Shown here one piece after another: positions 25,899-38,091 of a stretch of DNA of 64,000 nucleotides. The position numbers were made by a program, and so were the translations under genes. How positions within the stretch are numbered: the stretch's first letter is position 1; the number at the start of each line of letters is the position of its first letter. Location of the stretch: the NCBI RefSeq assembly GCF_000829455.1, contig NZ_JXAK01000013.1:1-64000 (forward strand). Direction: 5' to 3'. A model generated the notes under the pieces. That model was not told the DNA's origin. It saw only the letters and a list, made by a program, of their open reading frames with translations, and made no database searches. This stretch comes from Gordoniibacillus kamchatkensis. GTDB lineage: Bacteria; Bacillota; Bacilli; Paenibacillales; NBRC-103111.

Positions 25899-26483
25899 TC
25901 AACGGCGCGTTCCATGCGGAATATGATCTTCGATCAGCAGCATGGCAATATGCAAAAAATGATCGGCCCCCCGCTCGCCTTTATACAAATACGAAGTCAT
26001 AATCGTGCCCCGGTACGCGATCTCCAGCTGCGCGGAAAGCGCTTCGGGATCTCTCGCGCCCGCTTCCCGAGCGATTTCGGTGACGTGGCTCCATAGCGTC
26101 CTGCAGCATTCGGTCGATTTGACATAGCCCGGATGGCTCGTGTCGGGAAATTCGACAGCCGCATTCATGAATGGACAGCCGCGAAAATCGGGCTCGGCGA
26201 TTCTCGGCGCCAGCTGCCCGAACAAATGGCGCAGCTGCCCGAGCGGATCGTCCGGATGCCGGCTCCGCGCCGCTTCAATCCGCTGCAAGCTGCGCTGAAA
26301 CTTTTGCTCCAAATAAGCGACGACCAAATCGTCCTTCGTCGCAAAGCTGCGGTAAAAGCTCGCTTTGGCGACGCCGGATTCGGCGATGATGCGGTCGATG
26401 CCGACGGCGCGAATGCCTTCCCGATAAAACAAATCCGATGCTGCATGCAAAATGCGTTCTTTGACCGGCTCCCTTTTTTCCAT
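25899..26483 (-). CDS. TetR family transcriptional repressor
   Basis: A 194-residue repressor. The N-terminal helix-turn-helix is ILHAASDLFYREGIRAVGID then RIIAESGVAKASFYRSFATK, and the ligand domain follows. FRGCPFMNAAVEF resembles the cysteine-containing segment of TetR proteins that sense electrophiles or toxic compounds. Divergent from the MFS pump, with paired inverted repeats between them, so it probably represses the pump and itself. Downstream lies the minisatellite. Confidence 0.9.
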   Translation of the reverse strand: MEKREPVKERILHAASDLFYREGIRAVGIDRIIAESGVAKASFYRSFATKDDLVVAYLEQKFQRSLQRIEAARSRHPDDPLGQLRHLFGQLAPRIAEPDFRGCPFMNAAVEFPDTSHPGYVKSTECCRTLWSHVTEIAREAGARDPEALSAQLEIAYRGTIMTSYLYKGERGADHFLHIAMLLIEDHIPHGTRR

Positions 26484-26520
26484 AGCAAAGGCTCACCTCG
26501 AAAAAATGTCATAATCCAGG

Positions 26521-26576
26521 TTGACATGAGACAGATCGGTCTGTATCATACATAAGCAACGAGACAGAACTGTCTC
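26521..26576 (+). promoter_or_regulatory. MFS promoter overlapped by two TetR-type operators
   Basis: TTGACA (26521-26526), 17-bp spacer, TATCAT (26544-26549). The spacer holds GAGACAG (26528-26534) facing CTGTATC (26541-26547). Just downstream is a perfect GAGACAG-AA-CTGTCTC (26561-26576). A repressor bound at either would block polymerase. Confidence 0.7.
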
Positions 26577-26668
26577 ATCCATTGTAGCCAAAGCTGCTGC
26601 GCCGTGTCAATCGGTGCGGCCGCTGCCCGCCGGCAATGGATCATTCGGGAAAAGGAGAATGCAAGAAT

Positions 26669-28363
26669 ATGTCCGCGTCCAGCAAAACTTTAACCTCCTC
26701 ACTGCAAGCCGCAACCGAGGTTCGGATCCGCTCCAGACCGCGCATCATGCTTGCCGTTATGCTGCTTACGGTGTTTATGTCGGTGGCTAACATTTTCATC
26801 GTCAACGTGGCCACTCCATCGATCCAGCGCAGCCTTCACGCCAGCTTTTCCGGCGTTCAGTTCGTCATTACCAGCTATACGCTCGCGTACGCCGTCGCCC
26901 TCATCATCGGCGGCCGGCTGGGCGACCGGTTCGGGCGCAAGCGGATGCTGCTGCTCGGCGTGGCGGGCTTCACGTTGGCGTCGCTGCTTTGCGGTTTGGC
27001 CGGCGGCGTGGCGATGCTCGTTGCGGTCCGGATCGTGCAAGGACTTTCCGCAGCTATGATGGCACCGCAAGTGCTTTCCTTGATTCAGGTCAATTATCCC
27101 CCGGAGCGGCGCGGCGCCGTATTCGGCATGTACGGGGCGGCGCAGGGGCTGGCGGCATCGACTGGGCAGCTCATCGGAGGCCTTTTGCTGCGGTGGAATC
27201 CGTTCGAACTCGATTGGCGGACGGTATTTTTCTTCAGCGTGCCTGTCGGCTTGCTGATCCTGTCGCTGATTCCTTTCGTGCGGGAATCGAAGGATGCGTC
27301 GCACGCCAAGCTGGACTGGATCGGGGCGATCGGCGCACTCAGCGGGCTGCTGATGCTCATTTATCCGCTCGTACAGGGCCAGAAAGAAGGCTGGCCGCCC
27401 GCGCTCATCGCCTGTTTGCTGCTTTCGTTCCCGGTGCTGGCCGGCTTCGTCTGGCATGAAAAAAGAGTGGCCCGTTCGGGCGCCGTTCCTTTCATGAACG
27501 TGGACTTATTCCGGCAGCGGGTGTTTACGGTAGGCATGCTGATCGTCTTTTTGCTGCTCTGCTCGCAGGCCGCCTACTTCCTCGTATCCGCCTATTTTCT
27601 GCAAATCGGGCTCGGCTTTAGCGCGCTCAAAGCGGGGCTCGTCATTTTGCCGATGGGCATGGGCTATTTTGCGGCGTCGCTGTATTCCGCCAAAGCCGTC
27701 GCCAAATTCGGGCCGCACGTGCTCACGTTCGGCGCGGTTTTGACGGCAGCCGGATATTTTGCCCTCGCTTGGTCCGTTCATGTTACCGGTGTTACCGCCG
27801 CAGGATACGAATGGATACCCGCGCTGTTCGCGCTCGGTTTCGGTCAAGGCACGGTCGCCGCTCCGCTCACGAACACGATTTTGGCCAAAATCCGCAGCGG
27901 CGATGTCGGTTCCGCGTCGGGGATTTTGGCAACCGGGATGCAGGTGGCGTTCGCGATCGGCATCGCCTTGATTGGAGTTGTGTTCCTCAGTGCGCTCGGC
28001 CGTCATGCGGATACGGTCAGCGGCGAAATCGCCCCGCAGCTGCGGCAAAGCTTGACGGCGGCGCAATTGCCCGCCAGCGAGCGCGAAATTGTCGTGCAGC
28101 AGTTCCGCAGCTGTTACGGCGATTATGCGCGCGCAACCGACCCGGCGGCTCTGCCGGCCAGCTGCAGCGGCGGCGGCGCCAGCGCACAAGTCAAAAGCTT
28201 GTTTTCAGCAAGTATGAAGCGCGCCAATTCGCTGAATTACGCCGCTTCCTTCGAACTGTGCCTGTATGCGCTGGGAGCTTTTACCGCCTTTTTAACTCCG
28301 CTTGTGCTCGTTTTGCTTCGAGGCAGGAGAGCGCCAGGGCAGACGTCAGGCAGCGCTCGTTAA
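26669..28363 (+). CDS. MFS drug efflux transporter, DHA2 (14-helix) type
   Basis: A 564-residue proton-driven exporter with about 14 membrane helices. Motif A is GGRLGDRFGRKRMLLLG between helices 2 and 3. Helix 1 starts MLAVMLLTVFMSVANIFIVN, with VATPSIQ typical of DHA2. The helix-5 motif C region is GAAQGLAASTGQLIGGLLL. A large extracytoplasmic loop before the last helix holds two Cys (RSCYGDY, PASCSG). Substrate cannot be predicted. ATG 26669 is chosen because AAAGGAGAA lies 9 bp ahead. It forms a regulated pair with the divergent TetR gene. Confidence 0.9.
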   Translation: MSASSKTLTSSLQAATEVRIRSRPRIMLAVMLLTVFMSVANIFIVNVATPSIQRSLHASFSGVQFVITSYTLAYAVALIIGGRLGDRFGRKRMLLLGVAGFTLASLLCGLAGGVAMLVAVRIVQGLSAAMMAPQVLSLIQVNYPPERRGAVFGMYGAAQGLAASTGQLIGGLLLRWNPFELDWRTVFFFSVPVGLLILSLIPFVRESKDASHAKLDWIGAIGALSGLLMLIYPLVQGQKEGWPPALIACLLLSFPVLAGFVWHEKRVARSGAVPFMNVDLFRQRVFTVGMLIVFLLLCSQAAYFLVSAYFLQIGLGFSALKAGLVILPMGMGYFAASLYSAKAVAKFGPHVLTFGAVLTAAGYFALAWSVHVTGVTAAGYEWIPALFALGFGQGTVAAPLTNTILAKIRSGDVGSASGILATGMQVAFAIGIALIGVVFLSALGRHADTVSGEIAPQLRQSLTAAQLPASEREIVVQQFRSCYGDYARATDPAALPASCSGGGASAQVKSLFSASMKRANSLNYAASFELCLYALGAFTAFLTPLVLVLLRGRRAPGQTSGSAR

Positions 28364-28497
28364 TTTTTCGGAAAAAAGAGGTCAAACGCCTAATCTCCGC
28401 ATAGGATGTATTGTGATGCTGCTCGCGTGGGACGGAAGCGGTTCTCGCGTTCTTCGCCATGGTCAGGCTTAACGCATATATCAAAGGAGGTTTGGCC

Positions 28498-29940
28498 TTG
28501 AAAATCCATATTGTGAAATCAGGGGATACCTTATACGAGCTGGCGAAAAAATACAACGTCGAACTCGATAAACTGATCGCTGCCAACCCGCACATCGTCA
28601 ATCCCGACCAGCTCGATATCGGCATGAAGGTAAAAATTCCGACGGCGCCGAAGCCGCTTGCACCCGCGGAAGGAACGTACAAATTCAAACACGTCGTGAA
28701 GCAGGGCGATACGCTGTGGAAGCTGGGCAAGGCGTGGGACGTGCCGCTGGCGGACTTGATCGCCGCCAATCCGCAGCTGAAAAATCCGAACGTGCTGCTC
28801 ACCGGCGAGATCGTCTATATCCCGAAAACGGCCGCCGACGGACATGCGGCACCGGCCGGCACCGCCAGCGGGACGTCGCCGATGCCGGACGCCGTTCTGG
28901 GCGAGTACGAGCTTCCGGCTCCGACATGGGCGATTGAAGCGCCGGGTCCGCAAATCGGAAGCGGTGTACCGGAATGGCCCGGGGCGCATGCCGGAAGCGG
29001 CGTGCCGGAATGGCCGGGGATGCATGCCGGCTGGCCGATAGAAGCGCCTGAAACGCCAGCAGGCTATACGCCGCTGCCGCAACAAGCTCCGGTCGGCGCC
29101 GAAGCGCCGGGGGAGCAAGCCGGAGCGCAGCCCGGCCCGTGGGCTTACGAGCCGTTCATGCCGGCTATGCCGCAAGCGCCGTCGCTCACAGAGCCGTTCG
29201 CCGGCGTCCACGACGGAGGACAGGAGGCGGTGCACCCGTTCGCGCAGGCGTACGTGCCCGCGACGGAAGCGTTCGCCCAGCAGCAGCCGGAACTGCCTGC
29301 CATACCGGAGCAGCCGTTCGCCGATTATATGCACGGCTACGGATCGTATCCATACATGGCCGGCTCCGAGACGGCGGCTCCGGCTCACGATATGCCGCCG
29401 GTTCCGTACCCGTACAGCCATTTGCCGGACTGCTGCTCCGGACCCAAGCTCGATATGCCGGGCGGCTACGGCGCTTACGGACCGGGCACGCTGCCGTACG
29501 CAGCTCCGTCGATGCCGCTGTTTGTCCCGGGATACGTTTATCCGGCTTACGCCATGCCGGGCGCCCCCAGTTACGGACAGGGAGCGCCCGAAGGAGCCGA
29601 TCCTTCAATGGCTTATACGTCCGGTTGGCCGGGGGCGGCAGAGGCTCCCTTCATGCCGATGATGCCGTATATGCCGATGCATGAGCCTTATGCGGCGTAC
29701 CCGGACATTCCAAAGTACCCGGAAGGGACCGGAGCGGTGGCGCTGGAACAGAAGCAAGAGGAAGTGGATATTTCCGTAGACGAAGAAAAAGCTGCCGTGC
29801 GGGCAAAAACGGTTTCGTCCGGCAAGCGCGCGAAGCAGCCGAGCCAGCGCGAGCGGATCGCCGCCTTTTTGCGGTCGGAACGGCAGCGGACGGGCGCAAG
29901 GTTCGAGCACCGGCCGAACACGCCGTGGATCAACGTATGA
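28498..29940 (+). CDS. safA: LysM-repeat spore coat morphogenetic protein, SafA-like
   Basis: A 480-residue protein with two N-terminal LysM domains (KIHIVKSGDTLYELAKKYNV; KHVVKQGDTLWKLGKAWDVP), which bind glycan. A long Pro/Gly/Ala/Tyr/Met-rich low-complexity middle follows, including a direct repeat GSGVPEWPGxHA. The short basic C terminus is RERIAAFLRSERQRTGARFE. Layout and position just upstream of bofC and ruv match SafA, which localises to the cortex-coat boundary. The TTG start at 28498 follows AAAGGAGG by 7 bp. No signal peptide, consistent with mother-cell synthesis. Confidence 0.8.
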   Translation: MKIHIVKSGDTLYELAKKYNVELDKLIAANPHIVNPDQLDIGMKVKIPTAPKPLAPAEGTYKFKHVVKQGDTLWKLGKAWDVPLADLIAANPQLKNPNVLLTGEIVYIPKTAADGHAAPAGTASGTSPMPDAVLGEYELPAPTWAIEAPGPQIGSGVPEWPGAHAGSGVPEWPGMHAGWPIEAPETPAGYTPLPQQAPVGAEAPGEQAGAQPGPWAYEPFMPAMPQAPSLTEPFAGVHDGGQEAVHPFAQAYVPATEAFAQQQPELPAIPEQPFADYMHGYGSYPYMAGSETAAPAHDMPPVPYPYSHLPDCCSGPKLDMPGGYGAYGPGTLPYAAPSMPLFVPGYVYPAYAMPGAPSYGQGAPEGADPSMAYTSGWPGAAEAPFMPMMPYMPMHEPYAAYPDIPKYPEGTGAVALEQKQEEVDISVDEEKAAVRAKTVSSGKRAKQPSQRERIAAFLRSERQRTGARFEHRPNTPWINV

Positions 29941-30017
29941 CGCTTTGACATAGCGCGTATAACCCCTCCCCATTTGGTAAAACTATTGAAAAAATACCAA
30001 CGGTGGAGGGGATTCGC

Positions 30018-30709
30018 TTGCTGATGATGACCCTATGGAAACAGCTGAAGAAACGGCTGCGTACGAGAAGGCGCTGGCTGGCGCTCGGCGTTTTCGTGCT
30101 GGCGGCAGCCGGAATCGCCGCCGCGTCCGCAGTCCGCGGCCCGCGCGATGCGGGCGAAGACTGGAACGGAGCCGCTGCGCGGAGCACGTTCGCGCCGGCT
30201 GCGCAAAGCGGCGACGCGATACGGCAGGCGGATGTGATGGAGACGATTGAGCGCAACGGGAAGGAGCGCGAAACCGTTTTGCTGAAATCGTATGTATGCG
30301 GCGAAGAGAAGCAGAAGCTCGGCCTGATGAAGCCGGATGGCGTGCGGAAGCTGCATCAGGAGCATCCCGAATGGGCGCTGCGGCTCGGCGGCGACGGGAC
30401 TGTCGTGTTCACGCAGAGCATCGACGATTTGTCCCCGGCGTGCAAGCAGACGGCGTTTTTCGGCATCGACGAGAAAGGCAATCTGACGCTGTTCGACGGG
30501 TGCCGGGCAAGGACAATGTGATTCGCACCTTTTTCCAGCTCAACATTCGCCACCTGGAAAGCAGCTTGCCGCGAGATGCCGTGGGCCAGCTGTACAGCGG
30601 CATTCGCGTGAGAGATTTGGCGGAATACAACAGCGTGCTTTCCACGTTCAGCGATTATGCGGTCGAAGAGACGCAGAAAGCGATGAAGGCGCAGCCTAGC
30701 GAGAGGTAG
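30018..30709 (+). CDS. bofC: Forespore regulator BofC-like protein (one-base break)
   Basis: In Bacillus, BofC is a forespore-secreted inhibitor of the SpoIVB protease that controls pro-sigma-K processing. A signal/membrane helix (RWLALGVFVLAAAGIAAASA) is followed by SYVCGEEKQKLGLM and HPEWALRLGGDGTVVFTQSI, then DDLSPACKQTAFFGIDEKGN, typical of BofC. Near 30500 GACGGGTGCC should probably be GACGGGGTGCC. The protein then continues PGKDNVIRTFFQLNIRHLES to 30709, about 230 residues. The TTG start at 30018 has GGAGGGG at 6 bp. An ATG lies two codons later. Confidence 0.82.
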
Positions 30710-30851
30710 CCGGGAATTCCCGAAGCTATCTCTTTTTTTGTGCCGCCAAGACAGCGTAGCCGACGCTCCGCACATCTGCTATAATGGGACGTGTACATAT
30801 GTTCGCTTATCGGCCGTGCGAGGCCGGTTGGCGCTGGGAGTTGGACTTATT

Positions 30852-31355
30852 TTGCGCATTATGGGGATCGATCCGGGCATTGCGATCGTCGGCTTCGGCT
30901 TTATCGACAAGCTCGGCAGCAAGCTGACGCCGGTGCAGTACGGCTGCATCACGACGGAGGCGCACACCGATCCCGGCCTGCGGCTGAAGCAGGTGTACGA
31001 CTCGGCCGTGCAGCTGCTGGAGACGTACAAGCCGGATGCGGTGGCGATCGAGCAGCTGTTTTTCAACCGCAACGTGACGACGGCGTTCACCGTCGGTCAG
31101 GCGCGCGGAGTGCTCATTCTCGCCGCCGTGCAGCGGGGCATACCGGTTGCGGAATATACGCCGATGCAAGTGAAGCAGGCGATCGTCGGCTACGGCAAAG
31201 CGGAGAAAAAGCAAGTGCAGGAAATGGTCCGGATGTTTCTGAAGCTGGCCGCCATACCGAAGCCGGACGACGTCGCCGACGCGCTGGCGGTAGCGGTGTG
31301 CCACGCGCATTCGGCGGTCCTGCTGAGCAAATTGAATGGAGAAGCGTTGCGATGA
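30852..31355 (+). CDS. ruvC: Holliday junction endonuclease RuvC
   Basis: A 167-residue resolvase that cuts Holliday junctions. The acidic catalytic residues are visible in MGIDPG (Asp), VAIEQLFFNRN (Glu) and KPDDVADALAVAVCHAH (Asp pair). B. subtilis lacks RuvC and uses RecU, so this marks the lineage. The TTG start at 30852 follows GGGAG. ATGA overlap with ruvA indicates a ruvC-ruvA-ruvB operon. Confidence 0.93.
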   Translation: MRIMGIDPGIAIVGFGFIDKLGSKLTPVQYGCITTEAHTDPGLRLKQVYDSAVQLLETYKPDAVAIEQLFFNRNVTTAFTVGQARGVLILAAVQRGIPVAEYTPMQVKQAIVGYGKAEKKQVQEMVRMFLKLAAIPKPDDVADALAVAVCHAHSAVLLSKLNGEALR

Positions 31356-31993
31356 TCGATTATTTGCGCGGGCGTCTCGTCGCCCGGGAATTGGATTATA
31401 TCGTGCTGGACGTGCACGGCATCGGCTACCGGGTTTTTTGCCCGAACCCTTTTGCGGCGCCGCTTAAAGACGGGGAAGAGACGACGTTTTACATTCATTA
31501 TCACGTCCGCGAGGACGCGCACTTGCTGTTCGGCTTCCCGTCGCGCGAGGAGCAGTCGCTGTTCCGCAAGCTGCTGGAAGTAACGGGCATCGGTCCGAAG
31601 GTGGCGCTCGGCGTGTTGGCCGGAGGCCGGCCGGAGACGATCGTGGCGGCCATCCAGCAGGAAAACGTCGCGTTTCTCACGAAGCTGCCGGGCATCGGCC
31701 GCAAGACGGCGCAGCGCATCATTCTCGACTTGAAGGACAAGCTGGCCGGCGCTTCGGCCGGCGGGCTGGAAGCGGCGGCGGCGCTCGGCGCGGCCGGTTT
31801 GGCTGCGGCGGACGGCAGCGGCTTGGCCGGCGGAGGTACAGGAGCTTGGGGCGAAGCGAAGGAAGCGCTGCTGGCCCTCGGCTATACGGAGGCTGAGACG
31901 GACCGCGCTTGGGCGCGCGTTCAGGCGAAGGCGGACGGCGCTTCCGCCGACACGCTGGTGAAGCTGGCGCTGCAGGCGCTCTATCAAGGATAG
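31352..31993 (+). CDS. ruvA: Holliday junction branch migration protein RuvA
   Basis: A 213-residue RuvA. The N-terminal OB fold is MIDYLRGRLVARELDYIVLD then VHGIGYRV. Two helix-hairpin-helix motifs follow (VTGIGPKVALGVL; LPGIGRKTAQRII). A Gly/Ala-rich linker of about 35 residues leads to the C-terminal RuvB-binding helices (AKEALLALGYTEAETDRAWA). It targets RuvB to four-way junctions. Confidence 0.95.
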   Translation: MIDYLRGRLVARELDYIVLDVHGIGYRVFCPNPFAAPLKDGEETTFYIHYHVREDAHLLFGFPSREEQSLFRKLLEVTGIGPKVALGVLAGGRPETIVAAIQQENVAFLTKLPGIGRKTAQRIILDLKDKLAGASAGGLEAAAALGAAGLAAADGSGLAGGGTGAWGEAKEALLALGYTEAETDRAWARVQAKADGASADTLVKLALQALYQG

Positions 31994-32001
31994 ACGGGTA
32001 G

Positions 32002-33015
32002 GTGACAAGGGTGGAAGACCGGCTCATTTCGGCACAGTTCATGATGGAGGATCAGGCGGTCGAGTTTTCCCTCCGTCCCCGTTATTTGGCGGAATATATC
32101 GGCCAGTCGCAGGCCAAGGAAAACCTCAAAGTATACATAGAAGCGGCCAAGCTGCGCAAAGAAGCGCTCGACCACGTGCTGCTGTACGGACCGCCGGGGC
32201 TCGGCAAAACGACGCTGTCCAACATTATCGCCAACGAGCTCGGCGTCGGCATCCGCACGACGAGCGGCCCGGCGATCGAACGCCCCGGCGATTTGGCGGC
32301 GATCTTGACCAATTTGCAGGAAGGCGACGTGCTGTTCATCGACGAGATTCACCGCCTGCACCGCACGGTGGAGGAAGTGCTGTATCCGGCGATGGAGGAT
32401 TACGCGCTCGACATCATTATCGGCAAAGGCCCGAGCGCCCGCTCGGTGCGGCTCGACCTGCCGAAGTTCACGCTCGTCGGCGCCACGACGCGCGCCGGGC
32501 TGCTCTCCGCGCCGCTGCGCGACCGGTTCGGCGTCGTCAGCCGCCTGGAGTACTACACGATCGACGAGCTGACGTATATCGTAACGCGGGCGGCCGACAT
32601 TCTTCAGGTGCACATCGTCGGCGAAGCGGCGCGGGAAATCGGCATGCGCTCGCGGGGTACCCCGCGGATCGCCAACCGGCTGCTGAAACGGGTGCGCGAC
32701 TATGCGCAAGTGCGCGGCGACGGCATCATTACGCTCGACATCGCACGAGCGGCGCTGAAGCTCATTCAGGTGGACGACCTCGGTCTCGACGAAATCGACC
32801 ACAAAATGCTGCGCGCTATCATCGCCAATTTTCAAGGCGGCCCTGTCGGCCTCGATACGATCGCCGCTACGATCGGCGAAGAAAGCCAGACGATTGAAGA
32901 CGTGTATGAGCCCTATTTGCTGCAAATCGGCTTCCTTCAGCGCAGTCCGCGCGGACGCATCGTCACGCCTCAGGCGTATCAACACTTGAATCTCCCGATG
33001 CCGGACCGCCGCTAA
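32002..33015 (+). CDS. ruvB: Holliday junction branch migration ATPase RuvB
   Basis: A 337-residue AAA+ motor. Walker A is [15 protein letters not shown] and Walker B is [10 protein letters not shown]. Sensor 1 is VGATTRAG, the arginine finger region is [10 protein letters not shown], and a winged-helix C terminus ends in [16 protein letters not shown]. The GTG at 32002 is taken as start; GTG 32011 is possible. Lies 8 bp after ruvA. Confidence 0.96.
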   Translation: MTRVEDRLISAQFMMEDQAVEFSLRPRYLAEYIGQSQAKENLKVYIEAAKLRKEALDHVLLYGPPGLGKTTLSNIIANELGVGIRTTSGPAIERPGDLAAILTNLQEGDVLFIDEIHRLHRTVEEVLYPAMEDYALDIIIGKGPSARSVRLDLPKFTLVGATTRAGLLSAPLRDRFGVVSRLEYYTIDELTYIVTRAADILQVHIVGEAAREIGMRSRGTPRIANRLLKRVRDYAQVRGDGIITLDIARAALKLIQVDDLGLDEIDHKMLRAIIANFQGGPVGLDTIAATIGEESQTIEDVYEPYLLQIGFLQRSPRGRIVTPQAYQHLNLPMPDRR

Positions 33016-33063
33016 GCCTCACGCTTGGCTCGGCTCCGGCCCGGTTACGAAAGGAATGGCAGC

Positions 33064-35177
33064 ATGGTACGCAGCTTGTTCTCTCGCACTCATTGGAAAA
33101 AGACCGCCGCAGCGCTGGCTGCGGCTGCCTTGCTTATCTCCGCATCTCCGTATAGCACCGCCGGTTATGCCGCCGCCGTTCCGAAGCTCGACCAAATTCG
33201 GGTCGCGCTGTTTCTGGACGGCAAAGCCGGCGGAGGCATCCCGTACGTGACGCTGTCGGCGCCGCAAGGGCTCGACATCGGCCTCCGCACACCATCAGCT
33301 GTTCAAGCATTGTTCAGCACGGCAGCCGGAGCGAATACGCGTTTCTCTCTGGATCAATTCGCCGTGCTCGTGCTGGAGACGTCCGACTTTGCGCAGGCGC
33401 GCCTTGCGGCGGACAAGCTGCCTGCGGACGGGCAACAGCAGGCCGTCGTATGGACTCGCTCCAAACAGGGCAAAACTGTATACCAGGTCACGTTCGGCAC
33501 GTTCCCCGACGTCGGCACGGCGACGGCGATGCAGGCCAAGCTATCCGCTAACCCGCAGCTGGCGGGTTTGATCAAGCCCGGTTCGCTGCCGCTCGTCGGT
33601 CCGTATCGGCTGAGCGCCGGCACTTTCGCCGCCGAGGCGGACGCGGTGAAGCAGCAGGCCGCGGCGGCGCAAGCCGGGCTTACCGCCGACGTCGTGCTGC
33701 AGGCTGACGCGGCCGGCAAAGTCAGCTACGCCGTCTGGATCGGCAGCGAGCCGACGCAGCAGGCGCTTACGGCGCTGCAACAGCAGGCCGCTGCGGTGCT
33801 GCCGGGCGTGCAGCTGCAGCCGGCAGCGGCGGCGGCGCCGTACGTGGTGCGTCGCACCGAGGCGGCTTCGGCGGCGTCCGCCACTGCCCACTACGTGCTC
33901 GGCGGCGCCGGCGCCAAGCTGTGGGCGCAGCCGAAGGACGCCGCAGGCGTCACCGTCAAGGAACGGTTCGAACGCAGCTACCGCGGCGCGATCGAGCTCA
34001 GCCAGCAAGGCGACTCGCTGGCCGTTATCAACGAAGTGCCGTTCGAGTCGTACGTCGCTTCCGTCACAGGCGCGGAGATGGGCGCCGGCTGGCCGACGGA
34101 GGCGCTCAAGGCGCAAGCCGTCGCCGCCCGCACTTACGCGCTCAAGCAAGGGATGAAATACCAGGTGGCGAACGTCACCGATTCGACGCTCGATCAGGCG
34201 TACAAAGGCATTTCCTCCGAATCGGCGGATGCCATCGCTGCGGCGGCGGCGACGCAGGGCGAATTGCTGGCGGACGCATCCGGCTCATTACGCCGTACTA
34301 TTCGTCCAACGCCGGCGGAATGACAGCGGACGCGACGGAAGCATGGGGCAAACCGGTTTCTTATTTGAAAAGCGTGCCGAGCCCCGACGATGGCGCGGCC
34401 GCATCCAAGCTGATGTGGTGCCGCGTGGCGCTGGCGGACGGCACGTTCGGCTACGTCCGTTCCGATTATTTGCGGGATACGGGAACGAAGAACGCCGCCG
34501 GCCTCCCCGTCTATGCGGGTACGGAGGACGGCGTCAACATCCGGCCGGCGCCGTCTACCGACGCGTCGAGCGTTCCGCTCGGCAAGCTGAATGCCGGCGA
34601 CCTCGTCACCGTCATCGGACAGGTGAAGGAATCGAATGCGTATTCGTGGCAGCGCGGACCGCTGGACGCGGCTGCGCTGCAAAGCAAGCTCAGCGCTTAC
34701 GGCCTGAGCGGGCCGCTGGCGACGCTTGAAGTTTCGCAGCGCGGCCCGTCCGGCAGGGTCACGGAGCTGAAGGCGAACGGCCAGCCGCTGTCCTTGCCGA
34801 ATCCGGATACGATCCGCACGGCGCTTGGCGGCTTACCCAGCACGCGGTTTGAAATTGAACAAACGGGACGGTATACTATTGTCGGGGCAGACGGGGCGAC
34901 CCGCGAGCTGCCTGATGCCGGCGGACCGCTGTACGCGCTTGGCGCCGGATCGTCCGGCCCCGCGCCGCTTGGCGACAATATGGTCGCGATGTCCGCAGAC
35001 GGTCAGGTCCGCGTACTGACGAAAAAGCCGCAGTACGTTATGACCGGCACCGGCTACGGCCACGGCGTCGGCATGTCGCAATGGGGCGCGCGCGGCTATG
35101 CCGAGCTCGGCTACGACTATCGGAAAATTTTGCAAACGTACTACAGCGGCGTTTCGATCGTGAAGGACGGTTCTTGA
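33064..35177 (+). CDS. SpoIID/LytB-domain secreted protein with SPOR-like and SH3-like regions (one-base break)
   Basis: Lytic-transglycosylase-like protein of about 704 residues. It starts with a signal peptide ([20 protein letters not shown]). SPOR-like segments follow (about 90-280; e.g. [20 protein letters not shown]), then the SpoIID/LytB core with [20 protein letters not shown] and [14 protein letters not shown]. An SH3-like stretch is [20 protein letters not shown]. The closing motif is [20 protein letters not shown]. The frame changes near 34284 (CCGGCTCATT, probably CCGGCCTCATT). SpoIID itself degrades septal glycan during engulfment. This larger protein could act in wall remodelling more generally. 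ATG 33064 follows AAAGGAA. Confidence 0.85.
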
Positions 35178-35181
35178 TACG

Positions 35182-37399
<2,218 letters not shown>

Positions 37400-37417
37400 G
37401 GGGAAAGGGTTGGGTTC

Positions 37418-37828
37418 ATGAACACGTTTAACACGCTGCTTTTGGCTGCCGACGGTACGGCCGCTAACGCAAACTCCGGAGCAGGCATGCTCTACACTTG
37501 GGGACCGCTCGTTCTGATGTTCGTCGTGCTGTACTTTTTACTTATTCGTCCGCAGCAAAAGCGCCAAAAAACGCGCAACCTGATGCTCTCCAATTTGAAA
37601 AAAGGCGACAAAGTCGTCACGATCGGCGGCTTGCACGGCACGATTCAGCAAATTACCGACGACACCGTCGTGCTGCTCGTGAACGATGTCACCCGCATGA
37701 CGTTCGACCGCTCGGCGATCAATTCCGTCACCGCCCAGGCGCCGGCGTCCGCAAAAGCGGAAAAGGCGGAGAAGAGCGACAAAGCCGATAAAGCTGCCGA
37801 GAAGGCGGAAGGCGAAGTTAAGAGCTAA
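37418..37828 (+). CDS. yajC: Preprotein translocase subunit YajC
   Basis: A 136-residue Sec accessory protein. One membrane helix (GPLVLMFVVLYFLLIRPQQK) is followed by the conserved KRQKTRNLMLSNLKKGDKVV then TIGGLHGTI. A Lys/Glu/Ala-rich tail of about 35 residues follows. In B. subtilis it follows tgt (yrbF). It partners SecDF, encoded at 44.4 kb. A terminator follows. Confidence 0.93.
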   Translation: MNTFNTLLLAADGTAANANSGAGMLYTWGPLVLMFVVLYFLLIRPQQKRQKTRNLMLSNLKKGDKVVTIGGLHGTIQQITDDTVVLLVNDVTRMTFDRSAINSVTAQAPASAKAEKAEKSDKADKAAEKAEGEVKS

Positions 37829-37844
37829 TAAGTCCCAAATAGAG

Positions 37845-37879
37845 AAGCAGGCAGCCCGTCATGGGCGCCTGCTTTTTTT
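37845..37879 (+). terminator. Terminator after yajC
   Basis: AGCAGGC-A-GCCC-GTCAT-GGGC-G-CCTGCT followed by T7. Confidence 0.85.
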
Positions 37880-37905
37880 GTCTATTGAAAGGCCGGAGGA
37901 GCATC

Positions 37906-37983
37906 GTGCAAGTTGAAATTGGCCGTGTGCGGGTGATGCGTCTTCATGGCCAGATGTGCATCAACGGAATCTCTGTTCGCTAA
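37906..37983 (+). CDS. Possible 25-residue small protein
   Basis: A short frame beginning GTG at 37906, preceded by CCGGAGGAGCATC, a strong ribosome site at proper spacing. It encodes MQVEIGRVRVMRLHGQMCIN then GISVR. No family is recognised. It could equally be a remnant of a longer lost gene. It lies between the yajC terminator and the four-palindrome element. Confidence 0.3.
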   Translation: MQVEIGRVRVMRLHGQMCINGISVR

Positions 37984-38091
37984 AAGATAATTCCGGTAAA
38001 ATTGCCTCTGGCCAGCGTCAAGAAATTCGCTATGTCGCGGGGCGTTCGTCTTATCGGCCAATAACCGCTAAAAAGGCGGAACGGGGGCTGA

